From Actinomycetes bacterium (lineage in GTDB: Bacteria > Actinomycetota > Acidimicrobiia > Acidimicrobiales > Palsa-688), in assembly GCA_021838445.1 (NCBI GenBank), contig JAKCDU010000025.1:15645-56238 (forward strand): a DNA stretch of 40,594 bases, in the 5' to 3' direction. The translations under genes were made by a program, and so were the position numbers. The notes under the pieces are model-generated. The model had not been told where the DNA came from, searched no databases, and worked only from the letters and a program-made list of their open reading frames with translations. Shown here piece by piece: positions 32,226 to 38,257 of the stretch. Position 1 is the first letter of the stretch, and each line of letters opens with the position of its first letter.

Positions 32226-33011
32226 ATGAGCATGCAAGGGGAGCGGCGAACCCAGGCGGAGCGGCGCAGTCGCTCGGAGGAGGCCCTCCTCGATGCGGCG
32301 GCCGAGCTGATCGCCGAGCGTGGAGTGGAGGGGGCTTCCCTGGCCAGCATCGGGGACCGGGCCGGCGTCAGCCGGGGGCTGCCCACCCACCACTTCGGAT
32401 CCAAGGACGCCCTGGTCGCCCGGTTGGCGGCTCGGGCCCAGGCACGTATATCGGTCGCCATGCGGGCGGTGGTGGAGCGCCAGTCGCGCCGGTTGGAGGA
32501 CCTGTCAGGCCTCGATGTCGTATACCTGACCGTCGATTCGTACTTGGACCTGTTCGAGGATCCGACCGCCGACGAGCGGGCGCTGCTGGTCATGTGGGGC
32601 TCCACCTTTCCTTCCCTGTCCTCGGTGGACGGGATGATCGATGCCGAGCGACGCAGTTACCAAGGTCTGTCGCAGGTCATAGCCGACGGTCAGAGGGACG
32701 GGTCCATCCGGCTGGACGTCGACCCGACGTCGGCGGCGGTGCTGCTCCTCGGCACTATTCGGGGCGTCGCCGCCCTGCTGCTCACCGACCGGGCCCTCAC
32801 CGACATGAGAAGCGTGCGCCGAACCTGCCATGACTGGGTGACCCGCTCGATGGCTGCCGATGTGGATCCACGACCCGAGGATGGTTCCGTGCGGCCGCTG
32901 AGAGTGCTCCCCGGCGCCGAGGGCGGCCGAGGAGGGCACCGGCCCAGGCGGACGTCGCCTGGCCGCCAGGCGCCGATGGCGACAGATGAGGTCGATATCG
33001 GTATCGAATAG
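32226..33011 (+). CDS. TetR-family transcriptional regulator
   Basis: A 261-residue regulator with the helix-turn-helix at residues about 18-62 (LLDAAAELIAERGVEGAS, LASIGDRAGVSRGLPTHHF), then a ligand domain with YLTVDSYLDLFEDPTADERALL and AVLLLGTIRGVAALLL. ATG 32226 lies 7 bp after a TAGATT box, so the message seems leaderless; ATG 32232 is the alternative. The last 40 or so residues (from VRPLRVLPGAEGGRGG) are low-complexity and Arg/Pro/Gly-rich, and the frame ends inside operator S16 (DEVDIGIE, stop 33009-33011), so the original end was probably lost. It is likely autoregulatory and controls the deacylase operon. Confidence 0.92.
   Translation: MSMQGERRTQAERRSRSEEALLDAAAELIAERGVEGASLASIGDRAGVSRGLPTHHFGSKDALVARLAARAQARISVAMRAVVERQSRRLEDLSGLDVVYLTVDSYLDLFEDPTADERALLVMWGSTFPSLSSVDGMIDAERRSYQGLSQVIADGQRDGSIRLDVDPTSAAVLLLGTIRGVAALLLTDRALTDMRSVRRTCHDWVTRSMAADVDPRPEDGSVRPLRVLPGAEGGRGGHRPRRTSPGRQAPMATDEVDIGIE
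32992..33007. promoter_or_regulatory. operator palindrome S16 (TCGATATC-GGTATCGA)
   Basis: Matches the consensus at 15 of 16 positions. It encodes the last residues of the upstream TetR protein and lies 55 bp before the TTG start of the DUF35 gene, with TAGAGG-like bases in between. Confidence 0.7.
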
Positions 33012-33062
33012 TGGGGTAGAGGTCGGGTACGCTCGGACCGTCGCACCCGAGGGAGAAGAATT

Positions 33063-33503
33063 TTGGACCAGGTCCCCATCAAGGATGGCCTCTTCACTTG
33101 GCCGGCCGCAGAGCCCCGGTTGCTGGGTTCACGTTGTGTTTCCTGTGGGGCCTACACGTTCCCGGCGCAGAGTGGCTGCCCCCGTTGCGCCGGCACCGAC
33201 ATGGAGAGCGTGGAGCTCAGTCGGAGGGGAACGATCTGGACCTGGACCACCCAGGAGTTCCTGCCCAAGGCACCGCCGTACGCCGGGCCCGAGACGGCCG
33301 AGACGTTCGAGCCCTACTACGTGGGTTACGTCGAGCTCGCTGGGGAGCTGCGGGTCGAATCGCGGCTGGTGGGCTTCGAGGACGCCGCTCCCCGTATCGG
33401 CCAGCAGGTCGCGATGGTGGTGGTCCCTTTCAAGACCGACGAGGACGGCAGGGAAGTAATGGTCTACGCATTCGGACCGGCAGGAGAGGCAGACCATGGC
33501 TGA
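33063..33503 (+). CDS. DUF35 zinc-ribbon/OB-fold protein (ChsH2-C-terminus-like)
   Basis: A 146-residue acyl-CoA-associated protein. Four cysteines in two CxxC pairs (SRCVSCGAYTF and GCPRCAGTD) form the zinc ribbon; an OB fold follows (VELSRRGTIWTWTTQEF, EPYYVGYVELAGELRVESRL, QVAMVVVPFKTDEDG). DUF35 proteins bind thiolase-like partners; with Ltp2-type thiolases they form the aldolase complex that shortens steroid side chains. A TTG start at 33063 follows GAGGGAGAAGAA; no ATG fits. Its end overlaps the thiolase start by 8 bp, supporting a fixed complex. Confidence 0.92.
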   Translation: MDQVPIKDGLFTWPAAEPRLLGSRCVSCGAYTFPAQSGCPRCAGTDMESVELSRRGTIWTWTTQEFLPKAPPYAGPETAETFEPYYVGYVELAGELRVESRLVGFEDAAPRIGQQVAMVVVPFKTDEDGREVMVYAFGPAGEADHG

Positions 33504-34611
33504 CGTCGCCATCATCGGAGTGGGCCAGCATCCTTTCGGACGCTTTCCCGGTAAGTCGGCCATCGAGATGGCTGCGGAGGCCACCCGAGGGGCGCTTGGA
33601 GATGCAGGCATCGGGTGGAGGGACGTCCAGTTCGCCTTCGGGGGAAGCTACGAGGTGGACAACCCCGACGCGGTCGTCAACCTGCTCGGCCTCACCGGTA
33701 TCCCGTTCACCGACGTGTACAACGGGTGTGCCACCGCAGCCAGCGCCATCAGCCTGGCGGCCCAGACCATCGAGCTGGGTGCCTACGACATCGGTGTCGC
33801 CATCGGCATGGACAAGCACCCGGTCGGGGCCTTCGCCGCAGACCCTGTGCAGTACGGGGTCCCCAGCTGGTACGGCGAGACCGGCCTGTTCCTCACGCCG
33901 AAGTTCTTCGCCATGAAGATTCAGCGGTATATGCACGACTACGGGATCAGACCTCAGACCCTCGCTGAGGTTGCGGCCAAAGGGTACCGCAACGGCGCTC
34001 GCAACCCGAACGCCTTCCGCCGCTCCCCGCTGTCGGTGGAGCAGATCCTGGATGGGCGCATGGTCAACGACCCGCTCACCCAGTACATGTTCTGCAGTCC
34101 CGACGAGGGCGCAGCCGCCATCGTGCTCTGCCGTGCCGATATTGCCGACCGCTACACGTCAAAGCCCATCTACATCCGGGCCTCCGAGGTCCGGACCCGC
34201 CGCTACGGCGCTTTCGAGGTGCACAGCCCCTCCTTCCCCCTCGAACGGATCGGCGCCCCCACGGTCGACGCCTCCCGCGCCTCCTTCGAACGGGCGGGGA
34301 TCGGCCCGGAGGACGTCGACGTGATCCAACTGCAGGACACCGACGCCGGAGCGGAGATCATCCACATGGCCGAGAACGGGTTTTGCGCCGACGGGGATCA
34401 GGAGCAGCTGATCGCCGATAGGGCCACCGAGATCGACGGCCCGCTGCCCGTCAACACCGATGGGGGTCTCATCGCCAACGGCGAGCCCATCGGTGCCTCG
34501 GGGCTCCGCCAGATCCACGAGTTGGTCCTCCAGCTGAGAGGTACCGAACTGAACCGACGCCGCGCCGGCGCTGCGCTTCGGCGCTTACAGGACCGCGAGG
34601 TGATGCCATGA
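33496..34611 (+). CDS. thiolase-fold lipid-transfer-type enzyme (Ltp2-like partner of DUF35)
   Basis: A 371-residue thiolase-superfamily protein. It has DVAIIGVGQHPFGRFPG at the start, VYNGCATAASAISLAAQ with Cys78 at the nucleophile position, and VNTDGGLIANGEPIGASGLR near the C-terminus, where GEPIGASG replaces the GHPxGxSG of true thiolases. Loss of that His suggests a retro-aldol or other non-thiolytic reaction, as in Ltp2-ChsH2, which splits a beta-hydroxyacyl-CoA to a ketone. Its ATG overlaps the DUF35 gene by 8 bp and its stop overlaps the next ATG by 4 bp. Confidence 0.92.
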   Translation: MADVAIIGVGQHPFGRFPGKSAIEMAAEATRGALGDAGIGWRDVQFAFGGSYEVDNPDAVVNLLGLTGIPFTDVYNGCATAASAISLAAQTIELGAYDIGVAIGMDKHPVGAFAADPVQYGVPSWYGETGLFLTPKFFAMKIQRYMHDYGIRPQTLAEVAAKGYRNGARNPNAFRRSPLSVEQILDGRMVNDPLTQYMFCSPDEGAAAIVLCRADIADRYTSKPIYIRASEVRTRRYGAFEVHSPSFPLERIGAPTVDASRASFERAGIGPEDVDVIQLQDTDAGAEIIHMAENGFCADGDQEQLIADRATEIDGPLPVNTDGGLIANGEPIGASGLRQIHELVLQLRGTELNRRRAGAALRRLQDREVMP

Positions 34612-35891
34612 GTACGCAGACCGAGCACGACTTTCTGCTGGATCCCGAGCCTCGGGTTCGGTACTACACCGTTATCTCCGTGGACGACCATCTGGTCGAG
34701 CCCCCCGACCTCTTCACCGACCGGGAGCCGGTGCGCTTCCGCGGCCGCTTTCCCAAGGTGATCGAGTTGGAGAAGGGTCGGACCTACAGCCGCGAGCACA
34801 GCGACCTTCCCCCACTCACCATCAACCAGGAAGGACGGCAGGCGTGGGCCTACGAGGACCGGGTCTTCTTGCAGATCGGACTCAACGCGGTCGTCGGCCA
34901 CAGGGATCACAGCAGACTCCGCAGCGATCCCTCGACCTTCGCCGAGATGCGGCCCGGATGCTACGACGTCCACGCCCGGGTGAGGGACATGGACATCGCC
35001 GGCATCTGGGCGTCGGTCAATTTCCCCTCGCAGGTCGCCGGGTTCGCCGGAGCGGTGTTCTCCAGTTCGGCCGACCCCGGACTCGGCCAGGCCGTGACCA
35101 GGGCATGGAACGACTGGATGTACGAGGAGTGGCACGGAGCCCACCCGGACCGGCTGATTCCGCTCGGGATCACCTGGCTGGCCGATCCGGTGGTGGGTGC
35201 GTCCGAGATCCGGCGGAACGCAGATCGGGCTTTCTCAGCGGTGTCATTTCCTGAAATGCCCCACCGGTTGGGCTATCCGCCGGCCCACGACGACCACTGG
35301 GAGCCGATCATCCGCGCCTGCGTGGAGACCGGCACCGTGCTCTGTCTACACGTCGGGTCATCCGGGATGCTCCCACTGCCCCCTACCGGTCCCCGATTCG
35401 AGAAGAACGTCACACTGTTCCCGGCCCTCTCATTGCTCGCGTGCGTCGAATGGCTGTGGTCGGGATATCCCGCCCGCTACCCGGATCTGAAGATCGCCCT
35501 CTCCGAAGGTGGCATGGGTTGGGTACCCATGCTGATGGACCGGCTCGAGTTCATGACCGAACACGCCGGCCGGACGGCGGATTTCGAACGGTGGGTCGGC
35601 AGGCGCAGCCCCTCGGAGGTCCTGTCCGACAACTTCTGGTTCTGCTCGCTGGACGATCCCTCCACCCTCGGCCTCCTCGACCGGATCGGCGAGGACCATG
35701 TGATGGTCGAAGTCGACTATCCCCACTCGGACACCACCTGGCCCGACACCCAGGAGGCGCTGCGCTCGTCGTTCTGCCGCGTTCCTGGGCTCTCGGACGC
35801 CCAGGTGGCCAAGCTGACCCATGCCAACGCAGCCGCCCTCTTCCGGCATCCGCTACCCACCGACGGAGCATGGCCCGTCTGCGGGACATGA
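34608..35891 (+). CDS. amidohydrolase_2-family metal-dependent hydrolase
   Basis: The longest paralogue of the set (427 residues). Metal-site elements are VISVDDHLVEPPDLFTDR, VLCLHVGSSGML, KIALSEGGMGWVPMLMDRL and VEVDYPHSDTTWPDT, in the family order; the terminal motif reads EVDYPH instead of GSDYPH. It starts within the stop of the thiolase (ATGA), so it is translationally coupled to a DUF35-thiolase pair, the only amidohydrolase in the window with such a partner. A retro-aldol product may be its substrate (inference). Confidence 0.93.
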   Translation: MSTQTEHDFLLDPEPRVRYYTVISVDDHLVEPPDLFTDREPVRFRGRFPKVIELEKGRTYSREHSDLPPLTINQEGRQAWAYEDRVFLQIGLNAVVGHRDHSRLRSDPSTFAEMRPGCYDVHARVRDMDIAGIWASVNFPSQVAGFAGAVFSSSADPGLGQAVTRAWNDWMYEEWHGAHPDRLIPLGITWLADPVVGASEIRRNADRAFSAVSFPEMPHRLGYPPAHDDHWEPIIRACVETGTVLCLHVGSSGMLPLPPTGPRFEKNVTLFPALSLLACVEWLWSGYPARYPDLKIALSEGGMGWVPMLMDRLEFMTEHAGRTADFERWVGRRSPSEVLSDNFWFCSLDDPSTLGLLDRIGEDHVMVEVDYPHSDTTWPDTQEALRSSFCRVPGLSDAQVAKLTHANAAALFRHPLPTDGAWPVCGT

Positions 35892-36016
35892 TCGGGCGTC
35901 AGCTGCTCGTCGACGCGACGGGCAAGGTGGCAAAAGAGGCCCCGGGCGCCTCCGATCCCGCCCGCCGAAGTGCCGATGTTCGGGCACCGAGCGGCCAGGG
36001 TGTGCCCAACTGCCGG

Positions 36017-36670
36017 TCACGTACGGAAGAGGGGCTCGCGCTTTTCCAAGAAGGCGCTTCGAGCCTCCTTCATGTCGGGTCCACCCAGGTTTACGACCTG
36101 AGCCCACGCTTCGACCTGCAACGCCTGTTCTATCGTCATCTCGAAGCTACGGTTGAGCATCTCCTTCGACATGGAGACCGCCATTTGAGGTAGAGCTAGG
36201 AGCTGGGTCACCAGACCCTGGACCACCTCGTCCAGCCGCTCTGGCGCCTCAACACGGTTGACGAGACCGAGGGCCAGTGCCTGCTCGGCGTCGAGCATCT
36301 CGGAGAGCAGGACCATCTCCTTGGCCCTCTGCATCCCGATGAGCCGGGGCAGCAGCCAGGAGGTGGCGAAGTCCACGGACAGGGCCCGCTTGGAGAAGCC
36401 GGTCGAGAACCGAGACCGTTCGGACGCAACGACCAGGTCGCAAGCGAGCGCCATGCCCAGGCCCGCCCCGACCGCCGGACCGTCCACCTTGGCGATGGTC
36501 GGCTTCTTCATGCTCTGAAGGGCGACCGCGGCGGCGGCGACGTCACGCATGAGTATCAATGGGGGAATGGCGGACGTGTCGGTGGCGCTGAGGTCAGCGC
36601 CCGAACAGAATGCTTCGCAGTCGCACGGCCCCCCAATCTCGACCTGGCCAGCAGCCGGATAGGGGTACAC
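36017..36670 (-). CDS. enoyl-CoA hydratase-family protein, N-terminally truncated
   Basis: The body of a crotonase is clear: EAFCSGADL, KPTIAKVDGPAVGAGLGMAL, ACDLVVASERSRFSTGFSKR, VDFATSWLLPRLIGMQRAKE and LGLVNRVEAPERLDEVV. The normal first 50-60 residues (the LNRPExxNAL strand and helix) are absent: a GTG at 36670 gives 217 residues beginning VYPYPAAGQVEIGG, and a longer frame to 36751 only translates operator S17. VRIQR just before it may be the stump of a VRIDRPE motif, which would indicate an internal deletion of about 40 residues. Lacking the first CoA-binding strands, it is probably inactive. Convergent with 34608-35891. Confidence 0.72.
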   Translation of the reverse strand: MYPYPAAGQVEIGGPCDCEAFCSGADLSATDTSAIPPLILMRDVAAAAVALQSMKKPTIAKVDGPAVGAGLGMALACDLVVASERSRFSTGFSKRALSVDFATSWLLPRLIGMQRAKEMVLLSEMLDAEQALALGLVNRVEAPERLDEVVQGLVTQLLALPQMAVSMSKEMLNRSFEMTIEQALQVEAWAQVVNLGGPDMKEARSAFLEKREPLFRT

Positions 36671-36692
36671 CCGTTGGATTCTGACCAAGATA

Positions 36693-36721
36693 TTGACATC
36701 GATATCGGACCATCGTAGTTT
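36693..36721 (+). promoter_or_regulatory. promoter with operator S17
   Basis: TTGACATC-GATATCGG (36693-36708) matches 15 of 16 positions. TTGACA is a consensus -35 and TAGTTT (36716-36721) lies 17 bp on. It points at the binding lipoprotein at 36840, giving a leader of about 110 bases. On the other strand the frame of the truncated hydratase runs through it. Confidence 0.8.
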
Positions 36722-36839
36722 GTGCCCATCGCACGGGGGTGCTGAGCACATCGATCCGGGATGCGTCCTGAATCGAGGTTGACCAGTTCCGCCTGGCGGC
36801 GTTGCCTATCACCGAAGTGCAAGGACTCGAGGAGGGTCG

Positions 36840-38105
36840 ATGAAGTCATCCAGGCGCATCGTGCTGCGGGGGGTCGCCGCTGCCGCGGCGGTCCTCGCCG
36901 TGAGCGCGTGTTCCAGCTCCAGCAAGAGCTCGACGGCTACGACGGCGGCGACGCCGACGTCCGCGTCGGGCTCGCAGACGACGTCGGCCTCGTCCACCCC
37001 GACGGGGACACCGATCAAGGTTGGGGTCGTATGCAGTTGCACCGGTCCACTCGCCTCGACCGGGGTCGACACGGTCCCGGTTCTGAAGGCGTGGGCCAGT
37101 AGCGTCAACGATGCGGGCGGCATCAACGGGCATCCGATCGACCTGGTGGTCAAGGACGACGCCAGCACGCCCGGTACCTCCCAGGCGGCCGCCGATAGTC
37201 TCATCCAGTCCGATCACGTGATCGCCATCGTGGACGACACCAACGACGACGAGACATGGGCCGCCCAGGTCAAGTCAGCCGGTGTGCCTGTCGTCGGGCT
37301 CAACTCGTCCGAGACCCCGTTCTTCACGAGCTCTGATTTCTACCCCGAGGCCCAGACCGAGGACTCTCTTTTCGCCTCGATCCTCGATTCGGCCAAGTCC
37401 GCCGGGGCGACCAACCTGGGTCTCCTCTACTGCGCCGAAGCGGTCCAGTGCCAGGAAGGCATCGCTCCGCTCAAGCAGGCCGGACAGAAGCTCGGGCTGC
37501 CGGTCACCTTCTCGGCCGAGGTGGCGGCCACCGCTCCCAACTACACGGCCCAGTGCCTGGCCGCCCAGCAGGCCCACGTGACGGCGCTGTTCATCGCCGA
37601 CATCGGCGCCGTGGCCCAGAAGGTCGCCCAGGACTGCCTCACCCAGGGCTATCACCCGATCTACGTCCTCGACGGCCAGACGATCTCCCAGTCGTACGCC
37701 TCCAGCCCCGGTTTGAAGGACAATCTGGTGGGCCCGACCCCGAATGTGCCGTTCTTCGCCAACACCCCGGCGGTCCAGGAGATGAACGCCGCGATCGACA
37801 AGTACCAGCCTGGCCTTCGCCAGGACGCGGTGAAGTACAACGAGTACGCGATGGGCGCCTGGGTCTCCGGAAAGCTGTTCGAGAAGGGCGCCCAGCTCGG
37901 TGGTCTCGGGGCCAACGGGTCCACGCCCAGCTCGGCCCAGCTGGTCAACGGCCTCAACATGATCAACAACGAGACCCTCGGGGGCCTGGCGCCGCCGCTC
38001 ACCTTCACCGCCGGACAGCCCCACCCGGTGGACTGCTGGTTCAACTTTGCCATCAAGAACGGGTCCTACCAGCTTCCCAACGGCACATCCACGACCTGCC
38101 AGTAG
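36840..38105 (+). CDS. ABC-transporter substrate-binding lipoprotein (LivJ-type)
   Basis: A 421-residue lipoprotein. The signal is SSRRIVLRGVAAAAAVLAVSA-C (lipobox AVSA-C), followed by a long Ser/Thr linker (about residues 24-57). The binding domain has KVGVVCSCTGPLASTG, INGHPIDLVVKDDASTPG, GVPVVGLNSSETPFFTS and NLGLLYCAEAVQCQEGIAP. This is the branched-chain-amino-acid receptor fold, but these receptors also bind aromatic or small organic acids; the ligand is unknown. GAGGAGGG precedes ATG 36840. It is followed, after a hairpin, by the fused LivHMG importer. Confidence 0.94.
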   Translation: MKSSRRIVLRGVAAAAAVLAVSACSSSSKSSTATTAATPTSASGSQTTSASSTPTGTPIKVGVVCSCTGPLASTGVDTVPVLKAWASSVNDAGGINGHPIDLVVKDDASTPGTSQAAADSLIQSDHVIAIVDDTNDDETWAAQVKSAGVPVVGLNSSETPFFTSSDFYPEAQTEDSLFASILDSAKSAGATNLGLLYCAEAVQCQEGIAPLKQAGQKLGLPVTFSAEVAATAPNYTAQCLAAQQAHVTALFIADIGAVAQKVAQDCLTQGYHPIYVLDGQTISQSYASSPGLKDNLVGPTPNVPFFANTPAVQEMNAAIDKYQPGLRQDAVKYNEYAMGAWVSGKLFEKGAQLGGLGANGSTPSSAQLVNGLNMINNETLGGLAPPLTFTAGQPHPVDCWFNFAIKNGSYQLPNGTSTTCQ

Positions 38106-38145
38106 GTACGACCTCCTTCCCCGAACCCACCTCGCTTGTCACCTG

Positions 38146-38179
38146 GAGGAGGAGGCCTCGTTCCAGAGGCCTCCTCCTC
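38146..38179 (+). terminator. strong hairpin between binding protein and importer
   Basis: GAGGAGGAGGCCTC (38146-38159) and its exact complement GAGGCCTCCTCCTC (38166-38179) form a 14-bp stem with a 6-base loop, 41 bp after the stop of the lipoprotein. There is no T-run. It may be an actinobacterial-type terminator or, since the importer follows on the same strand, a partial terminator or mRNA stabiliser that makes more binding protein than permease. Confidence 0.75.
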
Positions 38180-38257
38180 ATCCTCATCGTTCAACTCTTG
38201 CGGAATCGACACAAAGATCGCTCACCGGTGCCTTCGGTGGTCCCGGCAGGGGGTAGC

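Noticed and set aside
35870-36193. plus-strand frame starting MARLRDMIGRQ
   Set aside because: No ribosome binding site or family signature, and two-thirds of it is antisense to the hydratase. The first 25 residues are protein-like but unsupported.
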